NCBI RefSeq assembly: GCF_000423265.1
Contig: NZ_AUHQ01000022.1
Location: 1-36,119, forward strand
DNA length: 36,119 nt
DNA from: Ligilactobacillus saerimneri DSM 16049
Lineage (GTDB): Bacteria > Bacillota > Bacilli > Lactobacillales > Lactobacillaceae
Direction: 5' to 3'
The notes below the pieces were generated by a model. That model did no database searches, was not told where the DNA came from, and saw nothing but the letters and a program-made list of their open reading frames with translations. The position numbers and the translations under genes are program-made. Below, in pieces: positions 23,778 to 33,199 of the stretch (within the stretch, counting starts at the first letter, position 1; every line of letters begins with the position of its first letter).

Positions 23778-24890
23778 CTATTGAAAATGTAAATAATACT
23801 CAGTCGTCCACCCTTCATTTGCAACATAGAACCAGTTGATACCCTCAAGATGAATAAATCGGGTAATACGAACCTGTTCATTATTTTTTATACTACTGCT
23901 TTTCTTCCCAAAGGGACTATTGAACAGCAGCAACTCTTTACCAGCAATAAAATCAATTGTCGCGTAAAGGTCGACTTCCTGAACGGGTAATAAAGGAAGC
24001 TCTGGCTTCATATCATATGGATGGATATATGTGATATCCGCCGTTTCCTTGATCCAGATGTTTCCGCCGATGTTGTGCCATAGGCTACGATCGGCCATTT
24101 TAACTGATAAGAAGGTTTGCCAAACAGAGTCCTTGGCCAAGGGGGTTGTTAGGGCATTACCACCAATATCATCATAACAAGTGACATAGCTCTCCATTCG
24201 TAACAAATGAGAGACAGTCGTGACATCAACCCAATCAGCCCGTCGGAAAAAGTAAGTGACAGTTTGTTGTTTTTCAGTGAACTGTCCTTTCAATTTGCCA
24301 TTAGCCTTAAGAAAGACATAATTGGGTATTTGGGGAATAGCCAATGAATACGGCTTACCTAGTTTTCCTCTGAGGAATTGTGGTTTAGTCAACAAACGGT
24401 AATTATCGTAGTTACGGCTAAATTGCCAAATTATTCCGCCATCGTGCTTTTCATAGGTGAGAGTTAAAATTGCTTTGTGATGAACAAAATTTGCCGTATA
24501 TCCCACGATTTTATTAAGAGTATAGCCAGCAAACTGACGAAATTTAATATTAGTAGCATCCCCAATTTGACCAGAGATAATCTGCGGATCAGCTAACGCC
24601 TGATGCTTTTGATCCTGATAAATGATGATAAGTTGTGCAGCTTTTTCATCAGCCGATTGTACACTGGCAACATTGGTTTTATCAGCCGATGGCATTAAAG
24701 GGATATCCTCATTTGTGGTATTAGTAGTTGGTAAAACGTCAATTGTGGTTGGCACTTTTCGCTTTGGTGGTTGTTGCCACTGTTGCCGACGTCGCTGTCT
24801 TTTACGTCGCCGTGAATGCTGCGGAAATAGTGCTGTTTTATTATTACTAAATAAACGGGCAAATTTTGAAACGTTCTTCCAAATAGACAA
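23778..24890 (-). CDS. MucBP-type repeat protein without signal peptide
   Basis: A 370-residue protein. Residues ~25-50 are very basic (RRRKRQRRRQQ), and the next ~50 are a Thr/Pro/Asn linker. Two MucBP-like segments follow (LIIIYQDQKHQAL...GYTLNKIVGYTANF...LTLTYEKHDGG; then LGKPYSLAIPQIPNYVFLKANGKLKGQF...VTYFFRR). At the C-terminus are two short repeats ending WHNIGGNIWIKETADI and INWFYVANEGWTTEYYLHF, which look SH3/GW-like. MucBP domains are usually on exported proteins, but no signal peptide or anchor is seen. The start is TTG 24890: GGAGGTGA lies 8 bases upstream, while the in-frame ATG 24905 overlaps that site. Function unknown; surface or wall binding is only a guess. Confidence 0.72.
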   Translation of the reverse strand: MSIWKNVSKFARLFSNNKTALFPQHSRRRKRQRRRQQWQQPPKRKVPTTIDVLPTTNTTNEDIPLMPSADKTNVASVQSADEKAAQLIIIYQDQKHQALADPQIISGQIGDATNIKFRQFAGYTLNKIVGYTANFVHHKAILTLTYEKHDGGIIWQFSRNYDNYRLLTKPQFLRGKLGKPYSLAIPQIPNYVFLKANGKLKGQFTEKQQTVTYFFRRADWVDVTTVSHLLRMESYVTCYDDIGGNALTTPLAKDSVWQTFLSVKMADRSLWHNIGGNIWIKETADITYIHPYDMKPELPLLPVQEVDLYATIDFIAGKELLLFNSPFGKKSSSIKNNEQVRITRFIHLEGINWFYVANEGWTTEYYLHFQ

Positions 24891-24950
24891 TGATCTCACC
24901 TCCATATTTCTTAATTATAGCATATACGGTTGTAGACACTACGCCAAAAT

Positions 24951-24996
24951 AAAAACCACTTTAGAATTGGTGTTCACACCTCTTCTAAAGTGGTTT
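24951..24996 (-). terminator. clpE terminator
   Basis: A 14-bp perfect stem (24953-24966 with 24983-24996) has a further small inner hairpin, and on the minus strand a run of T follows. It lies about 30 bases after the clpE stop. Confidence 0.88.
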
Positions 24997-25027
24997 AGCA
25001 GGATATTTTTACAATGGTAGATTCAAA

Positions 25028-27202
25028 TTAGTCAGCAGTGACTTCTTTTTTAGATGAAATTTTAATTTCATCTTGATCCATGTTGGCCACAAAATTAGTT
25101 ACATCTTGGTGGTCAAGGTAGAAATCTGCAACCTTATCCTCAATTTGCTCTTGGATAACACGACGCAATGGCCGTGCCCCCATTTTTGGATCATAACCAA
25201 GGTCAACCAACTTTTCCGCAACTGGTTTAGTTACATGGATGGAAAGTCCTTGTTGAGCTAACATTTGGTTAACATCATCCAGCATCAATGTTACGATAGA
25301 CATCAAGTCTTGCTTAGATAAAGCATTGAATTCAATGATGTCATCAAAACGATTAAGGAATTCCGGTTTAAAGTATTTGGTTAATTTGTCCATAATAGAA
25401 TTAGATTTGCCGGCTGCATTAGCACCAAAGCCAACGTTAACAACGGAATCTCCTGAGCCAGCATTACTTGTCATGATGATGATGGTGTCTTTAAAAGAAA
25501 CAGTTCGTCCTTGAGAGTCAGTCAAGCGACCATCATCGAGAATTTGAAGGAACATATGCATAACATCAGGGTGAGCTTTTTCAACTTCGTCCAGTAAAAC
25601 TAGGCTATATGGATGGCGCCGTACTTGCTCGGTTAGCTGTCCAGCTTCTTCATAACCAACATATCCTGGAGGGGACCCGATCAACTTTGAAACGGAGTGC
25701 TTTTCCATGTATTCAGACATGTCAAACCGAATCATTGCATCTTCATTACCAAAGAGTTCCCGGGCTAATTGTTTAGCTGTTTCGGTTTTACCGACCCCAG
25801 TTGGCCCGACAAAGAGGAAGGAGCCAATTGGACGACCAGACTTATTAAAACCAATGCGGTTTCGTCTGATTGCGCGGGCAACCTTAGCCACAGCTTCGTC
25901 TTGACCAATAACGTGAGCTTTCAATGACTTAGCTAAATCACGTAACTGTTCTTTTTCTTTAGCTTTTAGCTCACCAACTGGAATGTTTGTCTTTTCTTCG
26001 ACAATTTTTTGCATATCCTGTTCGGTTACTGTCGGTGCCTGATCATCGCTAGTATTGTTTTCCTTCATCTTTTCAAACTTGTTAACTTGATCCCGATAAT
26101 AAGCAGCCATTTCGTAATCTTCGTCTTGAAGAGCTTTTTGCTTTTTAGCGTCAGCATTAGTAATTTTCTCGTCAATTACCCGTGGATCTAGGGCGTGAAT
26201 TGTCAAGTTTTTGCGTGAACCTGCTTCATCTAGCAAGTCAATAGCCTTGTCTGGTAAGAAGCGGTCTTGAATATAGCGTGCAGAAAGAGATACTGCTGCT
26301 TGAAGAGCATCATCTGTATATTTAACGTGGTGGAATCCCTCATATTTTGTCTGAATTCCCTTCAAGATCTGTAAAGTTTCTTCTTGACTAGGTTCGCTAA
26401 CATTTACTGGTTGGAAGCGTCGCGCGAGTGCAGAGTCTTTTTCGATACGCCGATATTCATTGAGGGTAGTAGCCCCAATAAGTTGAAGTTCTCCCCGAGC
26501 TAATGCAGGTTTTAAAACATTCCCCGCATCCATTCCGCCTTCTGCAGAGCCAGCACCAACGATTTCGTGGATTTCATCAATGAATAAAATTATATCCTTT
26601 GCTTGACGTAATTCTGTCATTAATTGTTGCATTCGTTGCTCGAACTGTCCCCTAATTCCTGTTCCCTGAACCAGAGAAACTACATCTAAACGGATTACCT
26701 TTTTATCAAGTAATTTTTGTGGCACATCACCATCAACGATCTTTTGAGCTAAGCCTTCGACTACGGCTGTTTTACCTACACCTGCTTCACCGATAAGAAC
26801 AGGATTATTCTTTGTACGCCGATTTAAGATCTCGATGATGCGAGCAATCTCCTTATCACGGCCAATAACGGGATCAATCTTACCATCTTTAGCTTCTTGA
26901 GTTAGGTCAACTCCAAATTGAGCTAATAAAGAGTTACCATTATTTCTTCCATTATTACCCGTGCCACTTTGACTACGAGGAGGAACTTGTCCGCGGCGCT
27001 GATTCATTTGTTGTCCTTCCATAGCTCGGAAAAGATCATCAAAATCATTACCACCAAATGCAAATCCAAATGGATCGCTAAGGCTCTCTCCTTGAATTTT
27101 ACGGTAGCAATTTTCACAAATATCAATGGTTTTCCGTCGTCCATTAATCATACGGGACAAATGGATAGTTGCCGGATTCATATGGCAATTTTGACATAGC
27201 AC
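25028..27202 (-). CDS. clpE: ATP-dependent Clp protease ATP-binding subunit ClpE
   Basis: A 724-residue HSP100 unfoldase that feeds heat-damaged proteins to ClpP. The N-terminal zinc finger CQNCHMN...CENCYRK (residues 2-34) is diagnostic for ClpE. AAA domain 1 has GEAGVGKT and [17 protein letters not shown]-like segment is near [23 protein letters not shown] domain 2 has [35 protein letters not shown] and [15 protein letters not shown] 27202 is preferred: AAAGGTTGTGA on the minus strand lies 7 bases upstream, and the protein then starts at the zinc finger as in relatives. ATG 27223 lacks a ribosome-binding site. A CtsR box lies over its promoter, so it is a class III heat-shock gene. Confidence 0.95.
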   Translation of the reverse strand: MLCQNCHMNPATIHLSRMINGRRKTIDICENCYRKIQGESLSDPFGFAFGGNDFDDLFRAMEGQQMNQRRGQVPPRSQSGTGNNGRNNGNSLLAQFGVDLTQEAKDGKIDPVIGRDKEIARIIEILNRRTKNNPVLIGEAGVGKTAVVEGLAQKIVDGDVPQKLLDKKVIRLDVVSLVQGTGIRGQFEQRMQQLMTELRQAKDIILFIDEIHEIVGAGSAEGGMDAGNVLKPALARGELQLIGATTLNEYRRIEKDSALARRFQPVNVSEPSQEETLQILKGIQTKYEGFHHVKYTDDALQAAVSLSARYIQDRFLPDKAIDLLDEAGSRKNLTIHALDPRVIDEKITNADAKKQKALQDEDYEMAAYYRDQVNKFEKMKENNTSDDQAPTVTEQDMQKIVEEKTNIPVGELKAKEKEQLRDLAKSLKAHVIGQDEAVAKVARAIRRNRIGFNKSGRPIGSFLFVGPTGVGKTETAKQLARELFGNEDAMIRFDMSEYMEKHSVSKLIGSPPGYVGYEEAGQLTEQVRRHPYSLVLLDEVEKAHPDVMHMFLQILDDGRLTDSQGRTVSFKDTIIIMTSNAGSGDSVVNVGFGANAAGKSNSIMDKLTKYFKPEFLNRFDDIIEFNALSKQDLMSIVTLMLDDVNQMLAQQGLSIHVTKPVAEKLVDLGYDPKMGARPLRRVIQEQIEDKVADFYLDHQDVTNFVANMDQDEIKISSKKEVTAD

Positions 27203-27251
27203 TATAAATTCACAACCTTTCATTAATTAAAAACTAGGTTACCAAATTTTG

Positions 27252-27268
27252 TTTGACCAAAATTGACC
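27252..27268 (-). promoter_or_regulatory. CtsR operator of clpE
   Basis: TTTGACCAAAATTGACC is, on the minus strand, GGTCAAT-TTT-GGTCAAA: the direct heptad repeat with 3-base gap known for CtsR, with one mismatch. It lies just downstream of the clpE -10, where bound CtsR would block initiation. Confidence 0.88.
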
Positions 27269-27278
27269 TTTGGCTATT

Positions 27279-27306
27279 ATTATACAAGTCCATATATAAA
27301 ATTCAA
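27279..27306 (-). promoter_or_regulatory. clpE promoter
   Basis: On the minus strand TTGAAT (27306-27301), a 16-base spacer and a perfect TATAAT (27284-27279). The start would be near 27272, at the edge of the CtsR box. Confidence 0.75.
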
Positions 27307-27352
27307 GAATTATGATTTTGAATGCTATACTCGAGAAAAAGGGGTGTTATTA

Positions 27353-27547
27353 ATGACTAAAGATTATCAACAATTATTAACCGATTTATATAACGGAAAA
27401 ATTAGTAAACTAGAAATTGAACGAGATGAATTTATGGATTTTCAACCTATTTATATGTCATTTCAGTTTCGAAAGGGAATTGTTGGAACTGCTAAGCGAG
27501 GAGGAGGAGCAACTTATCGACGTTATCAAGATAAGTCGAAAGCATAG
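27353..27547 (+). CDS. Small conserved-type hypothetical protein (64 aa)
   Basis: A 64-residue acidic-then-basic protein: MTKDYQQLLTDLYNGK, then EIERDEFMDFQPIYMSFQFRKGIVG, then a Gly/Arg-rich end AKRGGGATYRRY. No signal peptide or membrane segment. The start ATG 27353 has GGGGTG about 8 bases upstream and an extended -10-like TGCTATACT at 27325-27333. The frame is open further back but has no better start. It is divergent from clpE across about 150 bases that contain the CtsR box. I do not recognise a domain; the E-x-x-x-F-Q-P-I-Y-x-x-F block looks conserved rather than random, so I take the gene as real. Confidence 0.65.
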   Translation: MTKDYQQLLTDLYNGKISKLEIERDEFMDFQPIYMSFQFRKGIVGTAKRGGGATYRRYQDKSKA

Positions 27548-27598
27548 ATAGTAGGTAAAATAGGACTTGGTACACCGAGAGTTTTTAATAACAAAAAC

Positions 27599-27627
27599 TT
27601 GTAATGAAACCATTTCCATGATAACAT
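27599..27627 (+). promoter_or_regulatory. Candidate ptsHI promoter with cre-like site
   Basis: TTGTAA (27599-27604) and TAACAT (27622-27627) are 17 bases apart. Within the spacer TGAAACCATTTCCA (27605-27618) matches the catabolite-responsive element consensus except for the central G. It lies about 85 bases before ptsH. Confidence 0.45.
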
Positions 27628-27709
27628 TTTTCTAGCAGGATTACGGGTTGAGTCATATTCAATCTGGTGTCCGTACTAAATTTACCCATACAAAGGAGAA
27701 TGATTAATT

Positions 27710-27976
27710 ATGGAAAAGAAAGAATTTCACGTTATTGCAGAAACAGGTATCCACGCACGTCCAGCTACTTTATTAGTTCAAGCTGCTAGTGGTTTTAACT
27801 CAGACATTAACTTAACTTACAACGGTAAGTCAGTTAACTTGAAGTCTATCATGGGTGTTATGTCCTTAGGTGTTGGTCAAAATGCTGATGTTGAAATCAC
27901 TGCTGAAGGTGATGACGAAGCAGAAGCAATCGCTGCTATCACTGAAACAATGACTAAGGAAGGACTTGCAGAATAA
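27710..27976 (+). CDS. ptsH: Phosphocarrier protein HPr
   Basis: The general phosphocarrier of the sugar phosphotransferase system, 88 residues. His15 in TGIHARPAT takes phosphate from enzyme I; Ser46 in [13 protein letters not shown] is the HPr-kinase site that makes P-Ser-HPr, the corepressor of CcpA. ATG 27710 has a strong AAAGGAG. Its stop overlaps the ptsI start by one base, the usual operon arrangement. Confidence 0.98.
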   Translation: MEKKEFHVIAETGIHARPATLLVQAASGFNSDINLTYNGKSVNLKSIMGVMSLGVGQNADVEITAEGDDEAEAIAAITETMTKEGLAE

Positions 27977-29697
27977 TGACCAAGGTACTTAAAGGGATCG
28001 CAGCTAGCGATGGGATCGCTACTGCCAAGGCATATATGCTGGTTCAGCCCGACTTGTCATTTTCTAAAAAGACGATTGAAGACGCAGATGCAGAAATCAA
28101 TCGTTTAGCTGCTGCGGTTGAAGCTTCTAAGAAAGAGTTGGAAGTTATCAAGCAAAAGGCAACTGAAAATCTTGGGGAAGAAGAAGCTCAAGTGTTCGAA
28201 GCACACTTAACAATTCTTTCTGACCCTGAATTGTTTGGTCAAATTAATGACCAAATTAAAAACGACCTTGTTAATGCTGAAACAGCACTGAAGAACGTAA
28301 CAGATATGTTTATCTCTATGTTCGAAGCGATGACTGATAATGCTTATATGCAAGAACGTGCGGGAGATATCCGTGACGTTACTAAGCGGGTGATGGCCCA
28401 CTTATTAGGGGTAACTATCCCTAACCCAGCATTGATTGATGAAGAAGTTATCATTGTTTCTCATGACTTAACTCCATCTGACACAGCCCAATTAGACCGG
28501 CGCTATGTTAAGGGTTTTATTACTGATATTGGGGGACGGACTTCACACTCAGCAATTATGTCACGGACATTAGAAATCCCAGCTGTTGTTGGTTCAGGTT
28601 CTGCTACAACTGATATTGCTGAAGGAACTACTTTGATTCTGGATGGGATTAATGGGGAAGCTTTAATTGATCCAACTGCAGAAGAAGTAGCTGAATATCA
28701 GGCTAAAGCCAAAGCATTTGCTGAACAAAAAGCGGAATGGAAGAAGCTTAAGAATGCTGCTTCTACTACTGCAGATGGTAAACAAGTTATCTTAGGTGCT
28801 AACATTGGTACACCTGATGATGTTCAAGGTGCCAATGATAATGGTGCTGAAGCAGTTGGTTTATTCCGTTCTGAATTCTTATATATGAACTCAGACGAAC
28901 TTCCATCTGAAGAAGAACAGTTCCAAGCTTACAAGGCTGCGGTTGAAGGCATGAATGGTAAGCAAGTTGTCGTTCGGACAATGGACATTGGTGGGGATAA
29001 GGAATTACCATATTTACCTTTACCTGCTGAACAAAATCCATTCTTAGGATATCGTGCTATTCGGATTTCTCTTGATCGGCAAGATATTTTCCGGACACAA
29101 TTGCGGGCATTATTGCGGGCATCTCACTATGGTAAGTTAGCAATTATGTTCCCAATGATCGCTACTGTCCAAGAATTCAAGCAAGCCAAGGCAATTTTTG
29201 AAGAAGAAAAGGCTAAGTTAGTGGCTGATGGTGTGCCTGTATCAGACAATATTGAAGTCGGGATGATGATGGAAATTCCAGCAGCAGCAATGATTGCTGA
29301 CAAATTAGCTAAGTATGTTGATTTCTTCAGTATTGGGACTAATGACTTGATTGGTTACTCAATGGCTGCTGATCGTGGGAACGAACGAGTATCCTACCTT
29401 TATCAACCATATAACCCTTCCATTTTGCGGATGATTAAGAACACTATCGAAGCATCACATGCTGAAGGTAAGTGGACTGGCATGTGTGGGGAAATGGCTG
29501 GTGACCAGGTGGCCGTACCTGTGCTCTTAGGTTTGGGACTTGATGAATTTTCAATGAGTGCAACTTCTATCTTAAAGACTAGAAGTCTGCTCAAGAAGCT
29601 AGACTCCGCTAAGATGCAAGAGTTAGCCGATAAGGCTGTTAATGAATGTGAAACTAGTGATGAAGTAGTTGCTTTGGTAGAAGAATATACAAAGTAA
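27976..29697 (+). CDS. ptsI: Phosphoenolpyruvate-protein phosphotransferase (PTS enzyme I)
   Basis: Transfers phosphate from phosphoenolpyruvate to HPr. The 573-residue length is normal. The phosphohistidine is His191 in [12 protein letters not shown]. The PEP-binding half shows [88 protein letters not shown] and GMCGEMAGD. Translation is coupled to ptsH through the TAATG overlap. It is closed by a terminator. Confidence 0.98.
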   Translation: MTKVLKGIAASDGIATAKAYMLVQPDLSFSKKTIEDADAEINRLAAAVEASKKELEVIKQKATENLGEEEAQVFEAHLTILSDPELFGQINDQIKNDLVNAETALKNVTDMFISMFEAMTDNAYMQERAGDIRDVTKRVMAHLLGVTIPNPALIDEEVIIVSHDLTPSDTAQLDRRYVKGFITDIGGRTSHSAIMSRTLEIPAVVGSGSATTDIAEGTTLILDGINGEALIDPTAEEVAEYQAKAKAFAEQKAEWKKLKNAASTTADGKQVILGANIGTPDDVQGANDNGAEAVGLFRSEFLYMNSDELPSEEEQFQAYKAAVEGMNGKQVVVRTMDIGGDKELPYLPLPAEQNPFLGYRAIRISLDRQDIFRTQLRALLRASHYGKLAIMFPMIATVQEFKQAKAIFEEEKAKLVADGVPVSDNIEVGMMMEIPAAAMIADKLAKYVDFFSIGTNDLIGYSMAADRGNERVSYLYQPYNPSILRMIKNTIEASHAEGKWTGMCGEMAGDQVAVPVLLGLGLDEFSMSATSILKTRSLLKKLDSAKMQELADKAVNECETSDEVVALVEEYTK

Positions 29698-29722
29698 TAG
29701 TTCATTTATAGGTATTTACACA

Positions 29723-29752
29723 GATCACGATTTTTTAATCGTGGTCTTTTTA
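29723..29752 (+). terminator. ptsHI terminator
   Basis: A 10-bp stem (29723-29732 with 29737-29746) has a loop of four T, followed by a T-rich tail. Confidence 0.9.
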
Positions 29753-29788
29753 TTTTATTTTAAGAATCACGGCAGAAAAGGGAAAAGA

Positions 29789-29817
29789 TTGCAATAAGTT
29801 TTCCAAACCAATATAAT
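29789..29817 (+). promoter_or_regulatory. Promoter of the glycolipid gene cluster
   Basis: TTGCAA (29789-29794), a 17-base spacer and a perfect TATAAT (29812-29817), about 33 bases before the first glycosyltransferase gene. Confidence 0.75.
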
Positions 29818-29850
29818 GAAAAATGACTGATTACAGTGAGGAGGATAGAC

Positions 29851-31035
29851 GTGAATATCGGAATATTTACAGATACTTACTATCCACAAGTTAGTGGAGT
29901 TGCAACTTCAATTAAAACTTTGCGACGCCAACTAGAACGTTTGGGACACACTGTATATGTTTTTACGACAACAGATCCAAATGTAGAGAAAAATGTCTAT
30001 GAGCCAAATATCTTCCGGTTTAGTAGTGTGCCATTTATTTCGTTTACTGATCGTAGGATCGCTGTACGGGGTGTTTTTCAAGCTCTGCAAGTGGCTCGTG
30101 AATTGAATCTGGATATTGTTCATACACAAACAGAATTCTCTTTGGGGTTGATTGGTAAGTTTGTAGCAAAAAACCTTAAAATTCCATGCGTCCATACCTA
30201 CCATACAATGTATGAAGATTATTTACATTATGTTGCTAAAGGTAAATTATTGCGACCAGTGCATGTTAAGCAAATGTCGCGTAGTTTCTGTCAAAATATG
30301 AGTGGAATTGTTGCTCCAAGCGAACGGGTATTAAATACATTAACACGGTACGGGATAACTGCTCCAATTAGTGTGATTCCTACGGGGGTAGATATTGCTC
30401 GTTTTAGTAAAAAACACAATACTCAAGAACTGCGGGTTAAATTAGGTTTACAGCCGAACCAACCGGTATTATTGACGTTAAGTAGATTAGCTTTTGAAAA
30501 AGATATTGATAAACTGATAGCGATAATGCCGCAAGTTTTTCAAAGGATTACTGATGCAAGGTTAGTGATAGTTGGCGATGGTCCCGCGCGTCAAATGTTA
30601 GAAGATCAGGTTGCAAAATTGAAAATTGCTGATCAAGTGATTTTCACAGGTGAAATTAATAATGATGATGTTGCATATTACTATCAGATGGCTGATTTAT
30701 TTGTATCAACATCTGTCTCAGAGTCACAAGGGCTAACATATATTGAAGCATTAGCTTCTGGGTTACCTGTCTTGGCTACACACAGTCCTTACACCGATCA
30801 ATTGTTAGATGATCCAACACTCGGTAAAACATTTGCACAGCCTGATGAGTTGGTTGCTGATATTTATCAATACTTAGCATATGATAAAGAATATTTTGCT
30901 TCATCTTATCGAAAAGATAAATTGCATGCTATTTCAGCTACACGTTTTGGAGAAGCTATTGTTGACTTCTATGATGACAGTATGCTTTTTTATGAAAAAC
31001 ATATAGCTGGTAAGGAACCAGACCAAATTAGCTAA
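29851..31035 (+). CDS. lafA: Family 4 glycosyltransferase, diacylglycerol alpha-glucosyltransferase (LafA-like)
   Basis: Likely adds glucose from UDP-glucose to diacylglycerol at the inner membrane face, the first step in making the glycolipid anchor of lipoteichoic acid. The 394-residue GT-B protein begins NIGIFTDTYYPQVSGVATSIKTLRRQL, the hallmark of this group. It has THTYHTMYEDYLHY, VIPTGVDIARF, and the GT4 E-x7-E pair (Glu 291/299) in SESQGLTYIEALASGLPVLAT. GTG 29851 is the start, behind GAGGAGG; the GTG at 29836 is too close to the -10 and runs into that site. It leads a cluster with a second glycosyltransferase, a UPF0104 membrane protein and ltaS. The sugar cannot be proved from sequence. 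Confidence 0.85.
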   Translation: MNIGIFTDTYYPQVSGVATSIKTLRRQLERLGHTVYVFTTTDPNVEKNVYEPNIFRFSSVPFISFTDRRIAVRGVFQALQVARELNLDIVHTQTEFSLGLIGKFVAKNLKIPCVHTYHTMYEDYLHYVAKGKLLRPVHVKQMSRSFCQNMSGIVAPSERVLNTLTRYGITAPISVIPTGVDIARFSKKHNTQELRVKLGLQPNQPVLLTLSRLAFEKDIDKLIAIMPQVFQRITDARLVIVGDGPARQMLEDQVAKLKIADQVIFTGEINNDDVAYYYQMADLFVSTSVSESQGLTYIEALASGLPVLATHSPYTDQLLDDPTLGKTFAQPDELVADIYQYLAYDKEYFASSYRKDKLHAISATRFGEAIVDFYDDSMLFYEKHIAGKEPDQIS

Positions 31036-31056
31036 TTTAAGTGAGGGATAACAGTA

Positions 31057-32076
31057 ATGTTAAAGATAGCTATGTATTCCGCTGCTACCAAAGTCAAGGG
31101 GCAGGGAGTCGGTAGTGCTTATATTGAGTTGATTCAGATGCTTAAAAAGCATTTTCCTGAAGAAATGGAAATTACTATCAATAAGTTAACCAAAGCACAG
31201 GTAAGCCACTACCATACCGTCAATTTTCCCTATTACTTATCAACCTTTCTCCCAGGGCGGGGATGTAAGGTGGGATATGTGCATTTCTTACCAGAAACAT
31301 TGAAAGGTAGTCTTAAGCTACCTTTTTTTGCTAGTAAGATTTTTGATAAGTATTTAATTTCTTTCTATAAGCGAATGGATCAACTAGTGGTAGTTAATCC
31401 TTCATTCATCCCTAAACTAGAAGCATATGGGATAAAAAAAGAAAAGATCACATATATTCCTAACTTTGTGTCACAGGCGACTTTTTATCATCAAGATCAA
31501 GCAAGAGTTAGCGCTTTTAAGCGGAGTCTAGGAGTCCCGCCAGAAAGGTTTGTAGTTGTTGGGGTGGGACAAATTCAAGAACGTAAAGGAGTTTTTGATT
31601 TTATTGAATTAGCCCGCCGCTTACCCCAAATTCAATTTATTTGGGTGGGAGGATTCTCATTTGGTAAGATAACCGATGGCTATGAACAGTTAAAACACGT
31701 AGTTGATAATCCGCCAGCTAACCTTCTTTTTCCTGGCATTGTAGATCGAAATGAGATGGCCGCATATTATAACGTTGCAGACTTATTTTTACTTCCTTCA
31801 TACAATGAACTATTTCCAATGAGTATCTTGGAAGCTTTTAGTTGTCAAACGCCCGTAATGGTACGGGAACTAACCTTATATCATTCTGTAATTGCTGGTT
31901 ATTATGAACCAGCACAAGATGTAGAAGAAATGGAAGCAAAAATTCTTCAATATAGTACTGAGCCACAGTATTTAAAAGAATTACAAGAAAAAGCTAAGCG
32001 GGCAGCACATTTTTACTCGGAAGATAGGCTAGCAAAGATATGGTATCGCTACTATAACGACGTTGCCAAGAGGTGA
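31057..32076 (+). CDS. lafB: Glycolipid glycosyltransferase (LafB/CpoA-like)
   Basis: A 339-residue GT-B glycosyltransferase that likely adds the second sugar (galactose or glucose) to monoglucosyl-diacylglycerol. The N-terminus IAMYSAATKVKGQGVGSAYIELI is typical of the CpoA/LafB group. VGVGQIQERKGVFDFIELARRLP and the E-x7-E pair (Glu 251/259) in YNELFPMSILEAFSCQTPVMV mark the donor-binding half. It starts 21 bases after the lafA-like gene behind GAGGG and overlaps the next gene's ribosome-binding site, so the genes are coupled. Which sugar is added is not decidable by eye. Confidence 0.85.
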   Translation: MLKIAMYSAATKVKGQGVGSAYIELIQMLKKHFPEEMEITINKLTKAQVSHYHTVNFPYYLSTFLPGRGCKVGYVHFLPETLKGSLKLPFFASKIFDKYLISFYKRMDQLVVVNPSFIPKLEAYGIKKEKITYIPNFVSQATFYHQDQARVSAFKRSLGVPPERFVVVGVGQIQERKGVFDFIELARRLPQIQFIWVGGFSFGKITDGYEQLKHVVDNPPANLLFPGIVDRNEMAAYYNVADLFLLPSYNELFPMSILEAFSCQTPVMVRELTLYHSVIAGYYEPAQDVEEMEAKILQYSTEPQYLKELQEKAKRAAHFYSEDRLAKIWYRYYNDVAKR

Positions 32077-32081
32077 ATGAG

Positions 32082-33095
32082 ATGACAAAAAGAAACAAAG
32101 TCGTCTTAGCAATAATGGTTTTGCTGGGATTGGGAATCTTTTGGTATTCAGTTCGCAATGTGTCGTTTGCAGTTATCGCTAATGACTTTCTCCATATGAA
32201 CTGGGGCTGGTTAGCAATAGCATGCCTATGTATGGTTATCTCGTTAGTTCTGGAAGCTTGGGTGGTAAAAGTATTGATTCGGCGTCAAGGAGTTGCTTTT
32301 TCAATGCGTGAAGCCATCCGAGTTCCATTGGTTGAGCAACTATTTAATGGGATTACTCCGTTTGCTTCTGGGGGACAACCGGCACAACTGTTTATCCTGT
32401 TACAATCAGGTGTTGATGGGGGACGGGCCGCTTCTAGCCTGTTGATGAAATTTGTTGTTTACCAGGCGATGATTGTGGTTAATTTTATTCTCTGTCTTTT
32501 TTTAGGTTTTCATTTAATTGCTGATAAACTGCATACCTTATCTTGGCTAGTATTGATGGGTTTTTTGGTTCATTTTGCAGTCATTTTGGGCTTGTTAATG
32601 GTGATGTATTGGTATTCGTTTACCAAAAACATGAGCCTATTACTTTTAAAACCAATAAAGTGGATAAGAAAAGACCTCTACAAAAAGTGGAGCTTAGGTT
32701 TACTTCATAAGATTGACAGTTTTTATCATGAAGGGCAGCAGTTAAAAAAAGATTGGCGACTTTTGCTCAAGATGTGCTTGATAACAGTTGGGCAACTGAT
32801 GTTTTACTATGTTATCCCATATTTTATTTTGTTGGCATTAAATGTTGAGCATGTAGATTTGGTAATAGTAATGACGATGCATGTTCTGATTGTGATGGTG
32901 ATATCGTTATTTCCAATCCCCGGGGGGACCGGCGGCGCTGAATACAGCTTTTCAATGATTTTCACAACATTTGTTCATACAAATAGTAAATTGATTTTAG
33001 CGATGATTTTATGGCGGGTAATAACATATTATTTAGCTATGTTTAGTGGGATGATTGCATTGTTGCTTCAGCCTACACAAGCGAATAGTGAGTAA
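32082..33095 (+). CDS. UPF0104 / lysylphosphatidylglycerol synthase-type membrane protein
   Basis: A 337-residue protein with about eight membrane segments, related to the flippase half of MprF (the LPG synthase TM region family). The conserved VEQLFNGITPFASGGQPAQ block is near residue 85 and FPIPGGTGGAEYSF is near 280. No aminoacyl-transfer domain is present. Its position between two glycolipid glycosyltransferases and ltaS suggests it moves the glycolipid anchor across the membrane, by analogy with the MprF flippase domain; this is inference. ATG 32082 is chosen: AAGAGGTGA (32068-32076) lies 5 bases upstream and also contains the stop codon of the previous gene. GTG 32073 would overlap that site. 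Confidence 0.83.
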   Translation: MTKRNKVVLAIMVLLGLGIFWYSVRNVSFAVIANDFLHMNWGWLAIACLCMVISLVLEAWVVKVLIRRQGVAFSMREAIRVPLVEQLFNGITPFASGGQPAQLFILLQSGVDGGRAASSLLMKFVVYQAMIVVNFILCLFLGFHLIADKLHTLSWLVLMGFLVHFAVILGLLMVMYWYSFTKNMSLLLLKPIKWIRKDLYKKWSLGLLHKIDSFYHEGQQLKKDWRLLLKMCLITVGQLMFYYVIPYFILLALNVEHVDLVIVMTMHVLIVMVISLFPIPGGTGGAEYSFSMIFTTFVHTNSKLILAMILWRVITYYLAMFSGMIALLLQPTQANSE

Positions 33096-33154
33096 AAAAT
33101 GTTAATTATTAGTGAAGAATGGTATATATTATGTAGATACTAATAAAAGTTAGC

Positions 33155-33160
33155 TATAAT
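33155..33160 (+). promoter_or_regulatory. Possible ltaS promoter -10
   Basis: A perfect TATAAT at 33155-33160, 40 bases before ltaS, in an AT-rich 100-base gap. The element 17 bases upstream (TGTAGA) is a poor -35, so ltaS may also be read through from the glycolipid genes. Confidence 0.4.
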
Positions 33161-33199
33161 CTAGAATAAAAAAGGATATATTATATTAGAGGTTGTGTG

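Noticed and set aside
24622-25020. A 132-codon plus-strand frame opposite the MucBP-type gene
   Set aside because: It is a shadow of the basic region on the other strand, runs through the clpE terminator and has a Cys/Arg-rich unlikely composition.
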